From CBFDBF01 sp050287965 (lineage in GTDB: Bacteria > Pseudomonadota > Gammaproteobacteria > Chromatiales > Chromatiaceae), in assembly GCA_050287965.1 (NCBI GenBank), contig JBNKCX010000029.1, positions 124,001-188,000 of the forward strand: a DNA stretch of 64,000 bases, read 5' to 3'. This document shows positions 7,369 through 16,884 of the stretch, one piece after another. Position 1 is the stretch's first letter. Every line of letters starts with the position of its first letter. A program made the position numbers and the translations under genes. Under the pieces are notes generated by a model. That model did not search any database, was not told where the DNA came from, and saw nothing but the letters and a program-made list of their open reading frames with translations.

Positions 7369-8304
7369 ATGGAGCGCGCACATGATCATCTGCCGGTACT
7401 GTTTAAAGAGGCACTTGAAGCACTGAATATTTCTCCCACCGGTATTTTTGTGGATGGAACCTTCGGACGAGGTGGGCACAGTGGAGCGATTCTGGAGCGT
7501 TTGGAAACCGGCGGACGTCTGTTGGCGTTTGACAAGGATCCGGACGCGGTTGCGTATGCCAACAGGAATTTCTGCGGAGATGATCGTTTCGCTATTGAAC
7601 AGGGCTCATTCGCCATGCTTGAGCAGGTTGCGCAGAAACACGGTCTGATGGGAAAGGTCAACGGCCTCTTGCTGGACCTGGGGGTTTCGTCACCGCAGTT
7701 GGATGCCGCTGACCGCGGCTTTAGTTTTTTAAGGGACGGTCCACTGGATATGCGTATGGATATGAGCGCCGGCGTAAACGCGGCGGAGTGGCTGAACAAG
7801 GCCGGGGTGGAGGAGATTTCGCGGGTATTGAAAGAGTATGGAGAAGAGCGTTTCGCCAAACGCATCGCCGGGGCCATCGTGGAAACGCGGGGCGATAATC
7901 CGATCCTTACCACCGGGCAGCTGGCCGCAATCATCGAACGTGCCGTTCCCACCCGGGAGAGAGACAAGCATCCGGCAACCCGGTCCTTTCAGGCAATACG
8001 CATTTTTCTCAATCGTGAACTGGAGGATCTGCGCCAGGTGTTGGATCAGTCCCTGCGGGTATTGGCTCCGCTGGGACGGTTGGTGGTGATCAGCTTTCAC
8101 TCTCTGGAGGACCGAATCGTAAAGCGCTTTATCCGCGACCATTCGCGCGGAGACGATTTTCCTCCGGGCCTGCCGGTTACCGTGGAGATGATGCGTCCTG
8201 AATTGAAGATGATCGGCAAGGCGCAGCACCCTTCAGATGACGAGGTGAGTCTGAATCCCAGGGCACGCAGCGCCGTCATGCGGGTGGCGGAGCGGACGGC
8301 ATGA
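7369..8304 (+). CDS. rsmH: 16S rRNA (cytosine-1402-N4)-methyltransferase
   Basis: The 311-residue RsmH (MraW) methylates N4 of C1402 in the 30S decoding site using S-adenosylmethionine. The SAM-binding FVDGTFGRGGHSGAIL lies at 27-42, with HLPVL upstream. LLDLGVSSPQLD (about 100-111), FLRDGPLDMRMD, RSFQAIRIFLN and VISFHSLEDRIVK are all family signatures. The gene starts 3 bases after mraZ and overlaps ftsL by the tetranucleotide ATGA, as in most gammaproteobacterial dcw clusters. Length and motifs are normal and nothing appears missing. Confidence 0.97.
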   Translation: MERAHDHLPVLFKEALEALNISPTGIFVDGTFGRGGHSGAILERLETGGRLLAFDKDPDAVAYANRNFCGDDRFAIEQGSFAMLEQVAQKHGLMGKVNGLLLDLGVSSPQLDAADRGFSFLRDGPLDMRMDMSAGVNAAEWLNKAGVEEISRVLKEYGEERFAKRIAGAIVETRGDNPILTTGQLAAIIERAVPTRERDKHPATRSFQAIRIFLNRELEDLRQVLDQSLRVLAPLGRLVVISFHSLEDRIVKRFIRDHSRGDDFPPGLPVTVEMMRPELKMIGKAQHPSDDEVSLNPRARSAVMRVAERTA

Positions 8305-8573
8305 ATCGCGGACGCTTTGTATTGGCATCTCTGCTGCTGTTGCTGGTGCTGGCCTCGGCGACGGCCGTGGTGTATGCAAAATACGCCTCCCGCAAACAGT
8401 TCGTGGAACTGGAGCGGTTGCGCGGCGAACGGGACGCGGCGGAAGTGGAGTGGGGCCGGCTGCAGTTGGAACAAAGCACCTGGGCCACACACGGCCGGGT
8501 GGAGCGCATCGCCCGCAAACGTCTGGACATGCGTATTCCGTCAACCGATGAAGTAGTGGTGATCAGGCCCTGA
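8301..8573 (+). CDS. ftsL: Cell division protein FtsL
   Basis: A 90-residue bitopic membrane protein with a short cytoplasmic N-terminus, one transmembrane helix (about residues 7-26) and a periplasmic leucine-zipper-like coiled coil (about 34-66: FVELERLRGERDAAEVEWGR) followed by a conserved IARKRLDMRIP segment. FtsL forms a complex with FtsB and FtsQ and helps activate FtsWI at the septum. Identification rests on its size, topology and place between rsmH and ftsI. It overlaps rsmH by 4 bases and ends 2 bases before ftsI. Confidence 0.93.
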   Translation: MNRGRFVLASLLLLLVLASATAVVYAKYASRKQFVELERLRGERDAAEVEWGRLQLEQSTWATHGRVERIARKRLDMRIPSTDEVVVIRP

Positions 8574-8575
8574 AG

Positions 8576-10342
8576 ATGGCAGCGGTATCTAGACAAAAAC
8601 GTGCCGAAAAGCTGGTTCGCCAGGAACAGGCTGCTTTGCCCAGTTTCCGCGCCCGGCGCTGGAGTCTGTTGACGCTGCTTTGGGCCTTCGCCCTGACGCT
8701 GGTGTGGAGGGCGGTGGACCAGCAGATCTTCGAGACCGACTTTCTTCAGCGGGAGGGGAAGAGCCGCTATCTGCGGGTGGTGGAGGTATCGGCCCATCGC
8801 GGCATGATTCTGGATCGCAGGGGTGAACCTCTGGCCATCAGCACCCCGGTGAGTTCCATCTGGGCAAACCCGCGGCGATTCAAGCCGGATCAGCGGCAGC
8901 TTTCCGCACTGGCCGGCGTACTCGGCCGTGATCCCGGGGAGTTGCAGCAGTACCTGGCAAAGCGGCAGGGCCGCTCGTTTGTTTATCTGACACGGCGGGT
9001 CAATCCTGACCTGGCGGAGAAAGTAAGGCAGCTGGTACATGATCTGGACATCGACGGTGTCGGTCTGCAGCGCGAATATCAGCGTTTCTACCCTAGCGGC
9101 GAGGTCTTCAGTCATGTGGTTGGGTTTACCGATATCAATGACCAGGGTCAGGAGGGGATAGAGCTCGCCTTTGACGAGTGGCTGGATGCCGTCCCGGGCA
9201 GCAAGCGCGTGGTGCAGGACGGCAAAAGAAGGGCGGTGGATACGGTGGAGAGTATCCGTCCGCCTCAGGCCGGACGTACGCTGAATCTGAGTCTCGACTG
9301 GCGGCTGCAGTTCCTCGCTTACCGCGAACTGAAGGGGGCGGTGCAACGCAATCGCGCCCGTTCCGCCTCCGCGGTGATCCTCGACACCCGCAGCGGTGAG
9401 GTGCTGGCGATGGTGAATCAGCCCTCCTACAACCCCAACGACTCCTCCGAGCGCCGTGGCGGATCTCTGCGCAACCGAGCCATGACCGACGTGTTTGAGC
9501 CGGGTTCGACCATGAAGCCCTTCGCCATTACCGCGGCCATGGAGCTGGGGCGCATCGGGCGCTGGACCAAGATCGACACCGCCCCCGGGGAGTTGCGTCT
9601 CGGGGATGCGGTGGTCCGGGATACCCATAACCTGGGTGTTATCGACGTGGCCACCATAATCAAAAAGTCCAGTAACGTGGGGGTCAGCAAGATCGCGTTG
9701 GAGCTCTCGCAGGAAGAGATGCTGCACCACCTGCTGGAGCTCGGATTCGGCTCGGCATCGGATAGCGGTTTCCCCGGAGAGGTCCCGGGCTATATCGACA
9801 GCGCCGGCCACTGGTCCAAGATCGAACAGGCCACCCTATCCTTCGGTTACGGTCTCTCCGTCACGCCGCTGCAGTTGGCGCGGGCCTATTCCGTACTGGC
9901 CGCCGACGGTATACGACGTCCCCTTTCTCTGTTGCGGGTGGACCGGATCCCCGAGGGCGAACGGGTGATGAGCGTCAAGACCGCCCGTACCGTACGCACC
10001 ATGATGGAGGCCGTGGTTTCCCGGGACGGCACCGCCCCGCTTGCGGCCATCAAGGGTTACCGCGTTGCCGGCAAGACCGGAACGGTGAAAAAGACCGTCA
10101 GCGGCGGCTACGCGGAGGATAAATTCCAGGCCATTTTTGCCGGTCTCGCCCCGGCCAGTGATCCCCGTCTGGTGATGGTGGTCGTGATCGATGAGCCGCG
10201 CGGTCAGAAATACTACGGTGGTGAAGTGGCCGCCCCGGTCTTCTCCAGAGTGATGGCGGGGGCGTTGCGAATCCTGAATATTCCCCCTGATGATCTGCCG
10301 CCGGAGGAACTGCGGTTGGCGGGAATCGGAGGCAAGCCATGA
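8576..10342 (+). CDS. ftsI: Peptidoglycan transpeptidase FtsI (penicillin-binding protein 3)
   Basis: The 588-residue class B PBP cross-links septal peptidoglycan. It has one N-terminal membrane anchor (about 28-47), the pedestal domain beginning at HRGMILDRRGEPLA (about 78-91), and a periplasmic transpeptidase domain. The catalytic triad motifs are complete: S311-T-M-K314 with nucleophile S311, S365-S-N367, and K500-T-G502. The short C-terminal tail has the PEELRLAGIGGKP stretch seen in gammaproteobacterial FtsI. It overlaps murE by 4 bases. FtsI works with FtsW, encoded at 15700, as the septal synthase. Confidence 0.97.
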   Translation: MAAVSRQKRAEKLVRQEQAALPSFRARRWSLLTLLWAFALTLVWRAVDQQIFETDFLQREGKSRYLRVVEVSAHRGMILDRRGEPLAISTPVSSIWANPRRFKPDQRQLSALAGVLGRDPGELQQYLAKRQGRSFVYLTRRVNPDLAEKVRQLVHDLDIDGVGLQREYQRFYPSGEVFSHVVGFTDINDQGQEGIELAFDEWLDAVPGSKRVVQDGKRRAVDTVESIRPPQAGRTLNLSLDWRLQFLAYRELKGAVQRNRARSASAVILDTRSGEVLAMVNQPSYNPNDSSERRGGSLRNRAMTDVFEPGSTMKPFAITAAMELGRIGRWTKIDTAPGELRLGDAVVRDTHNLGVIDVATIIKKSSNVGVSKIALELSQEEMLHHLLELGFGSASDSGFPGEVPGYIDSAGHWSKIEQATLSFGYGLSVTPLQLARAYSVLAADGIRRPLSLLRVDRIPEGERVMSVKTARTVRTMMEAVVSRDGTAPLAAIKGYRVAGKTGTVKKTVSGGYAEDKFQAIFAGLAPASDPRLVMVVVIDEPRGQKYYGGEVAAPVFSRVMAGALRILNIPPDDLPPEELRLAGIGGKP

Positions 10343-11871
10343 TGCCGTCGCCGGAAACAACCTCGGTACGGGCGGTGTCACAACTGCTCGACGGACTGGC
10401 GGCGGTGAATCCGGAGCAGGACCGGGAGATAACCGGCCTGACCCTGGACAGTCGGCAGGTGGAGCAGGGTTCCCTGTTTCTCGCCTGCGCCGGAGGGAGC
10501 GCTCACGGCCTGGAGTTTCTGCCGCAGGCGCTGCAGAACGGTGCCGCGGCGGTGGCCTGGGAGCCGAACGGCGACTGGACCGAAGCCCGGGTGAAGCGTG
10601 GGATCCAGGGAACAACCGTCCCGCTGCTGCCGGTGCCGGAGTTGCGACGCAATGCCAGCCGAATCGCCAGCCGTTTTTTCGGGCATCCCTCCAGGTCCTT
10701 GAGCGTGATCGGGTATACCGGCACCAACGGCAAGACCAGTTCCACCCAATTTCTGGCGCAGGTCCTCTCCGGTCCGGGTCGCTGCGGCGTTGTCGGTACC
10801 CTGGGCAACGGCTTTCCCGGAGATCTGAAGCCGGGGAAACACACCACCCCCGACCCCGTGGATCTGCAGTCTATTCTTTCCGATCTGAGCGGCAGGGGTG
10901 CGGAAGCGGTGGCCATGGAGGTCTCCTCCCATGCCCTGGACCAGGGACGGGTGGACGCTATCCATTTTGACGTGGCGGTGTTTACCAATCTGAGCCGCGA
11001 TCATCTCGATTACCACGGTTCCATGGAGGAGTACGGCGCATCCAAGCTGCGGCTGTTCCGCATGCCGGGTCTGCAGTGTGCGGTAATCAATCTGGATGAT
11101 CCCTTCGGTTATGAAATCCTGGATCACCTGCCCGCCGGCGTACCGGCGGTGGGCTATGGCCTGCAGCGGCCGGAACTGCTCCCGGATCGGCTGGACGGCT
11201 GGATCTGGGCCCTGCAGGTGGAGGCGGATGGCAGCGGTATGCAGATTCGGTTGCAGACCAGCCGTGGCGATGGTCTGTTTCACTCCCCGTTGCTCGGCCG
11301 TTTCAATGTCAGCAACCTGATGTCGGTGCTTGCGGTTCTGCTGTTCCGGGGGATTCCCTTCGGGGAGGCGTTGCAACGGCTGGCGACACTGCGGACGGTA
11401 GCCGGCCGTATGGAACGTTTCGGCGGCGGTAATCAGCCCCTGGTGGTGGTGGATTACGCCCATACCCCGGATGCCCTGGAACAGGCCTTGCGGGCGGCGC
11501 GGGAGCATGCGAGCGGCCGGCTGATCTGTGTCTTCGGCTGCGGGGGTGACCGGGACCGGGGCAAACGTCCGCAGATGGGCGGTATCGCCGAACGCCATGC
11601 GGACCGGGTGATCGTTACCGACGACAACCCGCGGACCGAGGATGGTGAACGGATCGTGGCCGACATCCTGGCCGGCATGGAGCAGCCGCACCGCGTTACG
11701 GTGGAGCGCGACCGGGCTGCGGCGATCCGCGCGGCAGTGGCTGAAGGGGATGCCGGCGATCTGGTCCTGATCTGCGGCAAGGGGCATGAAGATTATCAAC
11801 TGGTGGGAGATCGCAGGCTGCACTTCTGTGATCGGGAGCAGGTGCGGGCGGCGCTGGGAGGTGGGGCGTGA
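10339..11871 (+). CDS. murE: UDP-N-acetylmuramoyl-tripeptide synthetase (meso-diaminopimelate-adding)
   Basis: The 510-residue Mur ligase adds the third amino acid to UDP-MurNAc-L-Ala-D-Glu. The ATP loop GYTGTNGKTSS is at 125-135 and the central domain contains EVSSHALDQGR (about 194-204). DNPR within DDNPRTED (428-435) is the signature that selects meso-diaminopimelate over lysine, so this cell makes Gram-negative-type peptidoglycan. Two adjacent ATG codons open the gene at 10339; the first overlaps the ftsI stop (ATGA). The 3' end overlaps the GTG start of murF by 4 bases. Confidence 0.97.
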   Translation: MMPSPETTSVRAVSQLLDGLAAVNPEQDREITGLTLDSRQVEQGSLFLACAGGSAHGLEFLPQALQNGAAAVAWEPNGDWTEARVKRGIQGTTVPLLPVPELRRNASRIASRFFGHPSRSLSVIGYTGTNGKTSSTQFLAQVLSGPGRCGVVGTLGNGFPGDLKPGKHTTPDPVDLQSILSDLSGRGAEAVAMEVSSHALDQGRVDAIHFDVAVFTNLSRDHLDYHGSMEEYGASKLRLFRMPGLQCAVINLDDPFGYEILDHLPAGVPAVGYGLQRPELLPDRLDGWIWALQVEADGSGMQIRLQTSRGDGLFHSPLLGRFNVSNLMSVLAVLLFRGIPFGEALQRLATLRTVAGRMERFGGGNQPLVVVDYAHTPDALEQALRAAREHASGRLICVFGCGGDRDRGKRPQMGGIAERHADRVIVTDDNPRTEDGERIVADILAGMEQPHRVTVERDRAAAIRAAVAEGDAGDLVLICGKGHEDYQLVGDRRLHFCDREQVRAALGGGA

Positions 11872-13232
11872 TCAGCTTCAGTCTCTCACAGACGGCCGAT
11901 CTCCTGCGGGGGGAGTTGCTCGGTGCGGATGCCACCTTCGCTTCCGTCAGCACCGACAGCCGCAAGGTGAAACGGGGAGACCTGTTCGTGGCCCTTCGCG
12001 GTCCCCGCTTCGACGGCCATGATTACCTGCCCCAGGCGGCGGCGGCCGGCGCCGTCGGCGCGATGGTCGAGCGGGATCTGCCGCTCGATCTGCCGCGGTT
12101 GCAGGTGGCGGATACCTGTGCCGCACTGGGACGACTGGCCGCCGCCTGGCGCGGCAGTGTCACGGTGCCGGTGATCGCGGTGACCGGCAGCAACGGAAAA
12201 ACCACGGTCAAGGAGATGATCGCCTCCATCCTGCAGTGCAAGGGGACCGTCCTGGCCACGACGGGTAATCTGAACAACCATATCGGACTGCCTCTGACCC
12301 TGTTGGAGCTGCAGGAACAGGAGTATGTAGTGGTGGAACTGGGGGCCAGCGCGCCGGGAGAGATCGGTTACCTGAGCGGTATTGCCCAGCCCGATGTGGC
12401 GGTGCTGAACAACGCCGGGCGGGCCCATCTGGAGGGCTTCGGTACCCTGGAAGGGGTGGCCCGCGCCAAAGGCGAGATAGTCACCGGTCTGAAAACAGGC
12501 GGGGTGCTGGTATTCAACGCGGACGATCCCTGGGCGGATCTCTGGCGCGAGCTGGCGGACGGCCACCGCACCCTCAGTTTCGGCCTGGAACAACCGGCGG
12601 ATGTGTTCAGTCCGGTGAAGGAGGAGGAGAGCGGCTGGGACAGCCGGGGTTTTTACAACCGCTTTCCGGTGGCGACCCCCCGGGGGGCGCTGGAGATCGA
12701 GTTACGGCTGGCGGGCCGGCACAACCGGGCCAATGCGCTCGCCGCTATCGCCGCGGCCCAGCAGTCGGGGGCCGGCGACAATGAGATCCGGCGCGGCCTG
12801 GCTGAACTCAAACCGGTTACCGGTCGTTTGCAGCCCCTTGCCGGCAGAGACGGCGTACAGCTGATCGATGACAGCTACAACGCCAATCCGGATTCGGTGG
12901 CTGCCGCCATAGCGGTACTGGCAACGGCTCCGGGGCGCCGTTTCCTGGTGCTCGGGGAGCTGGCGGAACTGGGCGAGGATGTGGACCGGTTTTATCAGGG
13001 GCTCGCGGAGCAGGCGCGGGCGGCCGGTATCGAACATCTGTACGGCGTCGGCCCGGCAGGGCGGGCGGCGGAGGCCTTCGGTCGCGGAGGCCGTGTTTTT
13101 GAGAACCGGGAGCGTCTGATAGATGCCCTCCATCAGGATCTGGAGAGCGGCGACCGGGTACTTGTCAAAGGTTCGCGCCGGGCGGGCATGGAGCAAGTGA
13201 TCCGGGAACTCGTTGCAGGGGGGATAAACTGA
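11868..13232 (+). CDS. murF: UDP-MurNAc-tripeptide:D-alanyl-D-alanine ligase
   Basis: The 454-residue Mur ligase attaches D-Ala-D-Ala to complete the UDP-MurNAc-pentapeptide. It has the three-domain layout: N-terminal substrate domain with STDSRKVKRGDLFVALRG (28-45), ATP loop VTGSNGKTTVKEM (105-117), and a C-terminal domain with LIDDSYNANPDSV. The start is GTG at 11868, overlapping the murE stop (GTGA); no ATG gives a full N-terminus. mraY begins one base after its stop. The product feeds MraY next in the cluster. Confidence 0.97.
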   Translation: MISFSLSQTADLLRGELLGADATFASVSTDSRKVKRGDLFVALRGPRFDGHDYLPQAAAAGAVGAMVERDLPLDLPRLQVADTCAALGRLAAAWRGSVTVPVIAVTGSNGKTTVKEMIASILQCKGTVLATTGNLNNHIGLPLTLLELQEQEYVVVELGASAPGEIGYLSGIAQPDVAVLNNAGRAHLEGFGTLEGVARAKGEIVTGLKTGGVLVFNADDPWADLWRELADGHRTLSFGLEQPADVFSPVKEEESGWDSRGFYNRFPVATPRGALEIELRLAGRHNRANALAAIAAAQQSGAGDNEIRRGLAELKPVTGRLQPLAGRDGVQLIDDSYNANPDSVAAAIAVLATAPGRRFLVLGELAELGEDVDRFYQGLAEQARAAGIEHLYGVGPAGRAAEAFGRGGRVFENRERLIDALHQDLESGDRVLVKGSRRAGMEQVIRELVAGGIN

Positions 13233-13233
13233 G

Positions 13234-14316
13234 ATGCTGCTCTATCTGACCGAATACCTGGCTCGTTTCGATTCCGGTTTCAACGTCTTCCAGTACCTTA
13301 CGTTGCGCGCCATCCTTGGTGTGCTCACGGCGCTGGCCATCTCCTTCCTGGTGGGTCCGCTGATGATACGCCGGCTCAGTTTTCACCAGATCGGCCAGAC
13401 CGTGCGGGACGACGGACCCGAGAGCCATCTTACCAAGGCCGGTACCCCCACCATGGGCGGGGCGCTGTTGCTGGTGGCGGTCGCCGTAAGCACTCTGTTC
13501 TGGTCCGATCTCAGTAACCGCTATGTCTGGATCGTGTTGCTGGTGACCTTGCTGTTCGGGGTTATCGGTTTTTACGACGATTATAAAAAGCTGGTGTTAA
13601 GGGACTCCGCCGGCCTTTCGGCCCGCTACAAATACCTCTGGCAGTCGGTGGTGGCATTAGGTGCCGCATTGTTTCTTTATCTTACCGCCGAAAGCCCGCT
13701 GGAAACCCAGCTGATCTTCCCCTTCTTCAAGAACCTGGTGATCGATATGGGTCCCTGGTTCGTGCTCTTCACCTATTTCGTGGTGGTGGGTTCCAGTAAT
13801 GCCGTGAACCTCACCGACGGGCTCGACGGCCTGGCGATCATGCCCACGGTTCTGGTGGCGGGGGCCATGGGGATATTCGCCTATGTAACCGGGCACGGCG
13901 GTATCGCCAACTATCTGCTGATCCCTTTTCTGCCGGGAGCAGGTGAGATGGCGGTGTTCTGTGGCGCGCTGGTGGGTGCCGGTCTGGGATTTCTCTGGTT
14001 CAACGCCTATCCGGCACAGGTGTTCATGGGGGACGTGGGGGCCCTCGCCCTGGGCGCGGCCCTGGGGATGGTGGCGGTTGTGGTACGGCAGGAACTGGTG
14101 TTGCTGATAGCGGGCGGTGTATTTGTCATGGAGACCGTTTCCGTGATCCTGCAGGTGGCCTCCTACAAACTGACCGGCCGGCGCATCTTTCGCATGGCGC
14201 CGCTGCATCACCATTTTGAATTGAAAGGGTGGCCTGAACCGCGGGTCATCGTACGGTTCTGGATCGTTACCGTGATCCTGGTGCTCATAGCCCTCTCCAG
14301 TCTGAAGATCAGGTGA
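13234..14316 (+). CDS. mraY: Phospho-MurNAc-pentapeptide transferase (lipid I synthase)
   Basis: The 360-residue polytopic membrane enzyme transfers phospho-MurNAc-pentapeptide to undecaprenyl phosphate, giving lipid I. About ten hydrophobic segments are visible. The active-site aspartates lie in GFYDDYKKL (about 110-118) and NLTDGLDGLAIMP (about 192-204). The C-terminal PLHHHFELKGW holds the conserved triple histidine. The family-typical TPTMGG motif follows the first loop. Standard length, directly after murF; it acts just before MurG on the cytoplasmic face of the inner membrane. Confidence 0.97.
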   Translation: MLLYLTEYLARFDSGFNVFQYLTLRAILGVLTALAISFLVGPLMIRRLSFHQIGQTVRDDGPESHLTKAGTPTMGGALLLVAVAVSTLFWSDLSNRYVWIVLLVTLLFGVIGFYDDYKKLVLRDSAGLSARYKYLWQSVVALGAALFLYLTAESPLETQLIFPFFKNLVIDMGPWFVLFTYFVVVGSSNAVNLTDGLDGLAIMPTVLVAGAMGIFAYVTGHGGIANYLLIPFLPGAGEMAVFCGALVGAGLGFLWFNAYPAQVFMGDVGALALGAALGMVAVVVRQELVLLIAGGVFVMETVSVILQVASYKLTGRRIFRMAPLHHHFELKGWPEPRVIVRFWIVTVILVLIALSSLKIR

Positions 14317-14317
14317 T

Positions 14318-15703
14318 ATGGGTTTGTCGTTACAGAGAGAAAAAAACGCAATGCAGGAATCGGGAGTACTGAGGAGTAAGACCCTGATTGTCGGACTCGG
14401 CAAGACCGGGCTCTCCTGCGCCCGTTTTTTTGCCGCCCGCGGCATCCCGGCGGCGGTCATCGACAGCCGGGAAGATCCGCCGGGGCTGGAGAGTCTGCGC
14501 AGTGAACTTCCCGATACCGCCCTGTTTCTCGGCCGTTTTGATCCGGTGGTGTTTGAGGAGGCGGAGCAGTTGGTGGTCTCCCCGGGGGTCTCCCTGAAGG
14601 AGCCGCTGATCCAGCAGGCGCTGGCGCGCGGGATTCCGGTGATTGGCGATGTAGAGCTGTTCGCCACGCAAGCGCCGGCGCCGGTGGTGGCCATAACCGG
14701 GTCCAACGGCAAGAGCACCGTTACCTCGCTGCTGGGGGAAATGGCCCAGCAGGCGGGGCTTAGGGTGAAGGTGGGCGGCAACCTGGGAGAGCCGGCCCTG
14801 GATCTCCTGGACGAGGATGCGCAGTTGTATGTGCTGGAGCTTTCCAGTTTTCAATTGGAGACCACCCGCTCCCTGTGTCCGGCGGCGGCGGTGGTTCTCA
14901 ACCTTACCCCGGATCACATGGACCGGTATGACGATGTGGGCGCCTATGGGGCGGCCAAGGCGGTGATCTATCAGGGGGCGCACAAGCGCATATTCAATCT
15001 CGATGATGCCGCAGTGATGGCCATGCGCCAGGGCGGCGGTGACGACCTGTTCTTTACCCTCGGCGAACCGGAAACCGGCTGTTTCGGGTTGCGGCGGTAC
15101 GAGGGGGCGGTCTGGATCTGCCAGGGGGAACAGAAATTGATGCCGGCCGCCGATCTGCCGGTCCCCGGCAGCCACAACCGGGCCAATGCCCTGGCGGCGT
15201 TGGCCCTGGGCAGCGCCATCGGTCTGCGGATGGAAGGGATGCTGGCGGCATTGCGGCGGTTTCACGGCCTGCCGCACCGTACCCAGTTCGTGGCTGAGCA
15301 CCAGGGCGTGCGTTGGTATAACGACTCCAAGGGTACCAACGTGGGGGCCTGTGTGGCGGCCCTGGAAGGGCTGGATTCCGAAACCGAGGGTAAAACCGTT
15401 CTTATCGCCGGCGGCGAGTGCAAGGGCGCCGATTTCGCGCCTCTGGTGCCGGTGGTGGCATGCGCCGTCCGGGCGGTGGTCCTGATCGGCCGGGATGCGC
15501 CGTCACTGGAACGGGTCCTGACAGGTATCGTACCGCTGTATCACGCGGAGGATATGGATGAGGCGGTGCAGGCTGCCGCACAACAGGCCCGACCGGGCGA
15601 CCGGGTGCTGCTGTCACCCGCCTGCGCCAGTTTCGACATGTTTGACAACTATGAAGACCGGGGCCGGTGCTTCATGGACGCGGTAACGAGGTTTATCCAA
15701 TGA
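14318..15703 (+). CDS. murD: UDP-MurNAc-L-alanine:D-glutamate ligase
   Basis: The 461-residue Mur ligase adds D-glutamate to UDP-MurNAc-L-Ala. The N-terminal Rossmann-like motif TLIVGLGKTGLSCARFF and the ATP loop AITGSNGKSTVTSLL (about 125-139) are clear; LELSSFQLE and the C-terminal LLSPACASFDMFDNYEDRG match MurD specifically. The first ATG (14318) is one base after the mraY stop. A second ATG at 14351 would remove a poorly conserved 11-residue leader and may be the real start. It overlaps ftsW by 4 bases. Confidence 0.96.
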   Translation: MGLSLQREKNAMQESGVLRSKTLIVGLGKTGLSCARFFAARGIPAAVIDSREDPPGLESLRSELPDTALFLGRFDPVVFEEAEQLVVSPGVSLKEPLIQQALARGIPVIGDVELFATQAPAPVVAITGSNGKSTVTSLLGEMAQQAGLRVKVGGNLGEPALDLLDEDAQLYVLELSSFQLETTRSLCPAAAVVLNLTPDHMDRYDDVGAYGAAKAVIYQGAHKRIFNLDDAAVMAMRQGGGDDLFFTLGEPETGCFGLRRYEGAVWICQGEQKLMPAADLPVPGSHNRANALAALALGSAIGLRMEGMLAALRRFHGLPHRTQFVAEHQGVRWYNDSKGTNVGACVAALEGLDSETEGKTVLIAGGECKGADFAPLVPVVACAVRAVVLIGRDAPSLERVLTGIVPLYHAEDMDEAVQAAAQQARPGDRVLLSPACASFDMFDNYEDRGRCFMDAVTRFIQ

Positions 15704-16884
15704 GCGCCGAAATCCGCCTCCAGGCCACCCACAGCGACAGCGCGCCGCTGATGCCCGATCTCGACTACACCCTTATCGGCGCGGCGGTCGTTCTCCTGGG
15801 TTTGGGACTGGTCATGGTGGCGTCCGCGTCCCTGCACCGGATAAGTGACGCGCCTTTCTATTTCTTTGACCGTCATTTGATCGCCCTGGGTATCGGGTTG
15901 GCGTCGGCCCTGATGGTGTTCCGGATTTCCACGGAGCAGTGGGAGAAAAGCGGGACGGCACTCTATTTCCTGGGGCTGTTTCTGCTGGTCGCGGTGTTGC
16001 TGCCCGGGCTGGGGCGGGAGGTGAACGGTGCCACCCGCTGGATCCCGGTGGGTCCTTTCAGTCTGCAGAGTTCCGAGTTCATGAAACTGTTTCTGGTGAT
16101 CTATATCGCCGGTTATCTGGTGCGGCGGCAGTTGGAGGTGACCCACACCCTCTGGGGATTCGTCAAGCCGATGATCCTGCTGGTGGTCGCTTCCTCTCTG
16201 ATCATGGTTCAGCCCGATTTCGGTACTACCGCCGTCCTTCTGGCCACCGCCCTGGGGATGCTGTTCCTTGGCGGTGTGCCGATCTGGCAGTTTGCGGTGC
16301 TGCTGGCGCTGGCCGGTACGGCGCTGGCCAGTCTGGTTCTTTACTCCCCCTATCGGTTGCAACGCATAACCGCTTTCCTCGATCCCTGGGCGGATGTGGA
16401 GAACAGCGGATATCAGCTGGCTCAGGCGTTGATCGCCTTTGGGCGTGGGGAGTGGTTCGGGGTCGGTCTCGGTAACGGCATCCAGAAACAGTTCTATCTG
16501 CCGGAGGCTCATACCGATTTTCTGATGGCGGTGATCGGCGAGGAGCTGGGTCTTGTGGGAACGCTGCTGGTCATCGCGCTGTTTTCGATAGTGGTATGGC
16601 GGGCGTTTCGCATCGGCGCCCGGGCAGAGGCGCATCAGCGGCGTTTTGCCGCCTATGTGGCACAGGGGTTCGGTCTCTGGATCGGGATACAGGCGTTTAT
16701 CAATATCGGGGTAAACGTGGGGTTGTTGCCGACCAAAGGGTTGACGTTGCCGCTGATGAGCTATGGCGGTAACAGCATCATCGTGGCTTGTGTGGTGATC
16801 GCCATTCTGGTGCGTATCGATTACGAGATCAGGCGGGAAGATCCGGTGACGGGGACAGGACGGGTTCGATGGGCGTGCGCGTGA
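15700..16884 (+). CDS. ftsW: Septal peptidoglycan glycosyltransferase FtsW (SEDS family)
   Basis: The 394-residue SEDS protein has about ten transmembrane segments and polymerises lipid II at the division site together with FtsI. Visible signatures include GLVMVASASLHR in the first helix, NGATRWIPVGPFSLQSSEFMKL (an NGARRWI-type block, about residues 107-128), and the C-terminal NIGVNVGLLPTKGLTLPLMSYGGNS. The ATG at 15700 overlaps the murD stop (ATGA). An earlier in-frame ATG at 15667 lies inside murD and would add 11 residues without SEDS character, so it was not used. Confidence 0.96.
   Translation: MSAEIRLQATHSDSAPLMPDLDYTLIGAAVVLLGLGLVMVASASLHRISDAPFYFFDRHLIALGIGLASALMVFRISTEQWEKSGTALYFLGLFLLVAVLLPGLGREVNGATRWIPVGPFSLQSSEFMKLFLVIYIAGYLVRRQLEVTHTLWGFVKPMILLVVASSLIMVQPDFGTTAVLLATALGMLFLGGVPIWQFAVLLALAGTALASLVLYSPYRLQRITAFLDPWADVENSGYQLAQALIAFGRGEWFGVGLGNGIQKQFYLPEAHTDFLMAVIGEELGLVGTLLVIALFSIVVWRAFRIGARAEAHQRRFAAYVAQGFGLWIGIQAFINIGVNVGLLPTKGLTLPLMSYGGNSIIVACVVIAILVRIDYEIRREDPVTGTGRVRWACA

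Noticed and set aside
8276..9811. Long open frame (511 codons) antisense to ftsI
   Set aside because: High GC content leaves long antisense frames open. ftsI has all family motifs, and the antisense translation has no recognisable domain.
10378..11823. Long open frame (481 codons) antisense to murE
   Set aside because: Shadow of murE; histidine- and glutamine-rich composition typical of reversed GC-rich coding DNA.
13657..14781. Minus-strand frame across mraY and murD
   Set aside because: Antisense to two complete family members; no protein-like pattern.
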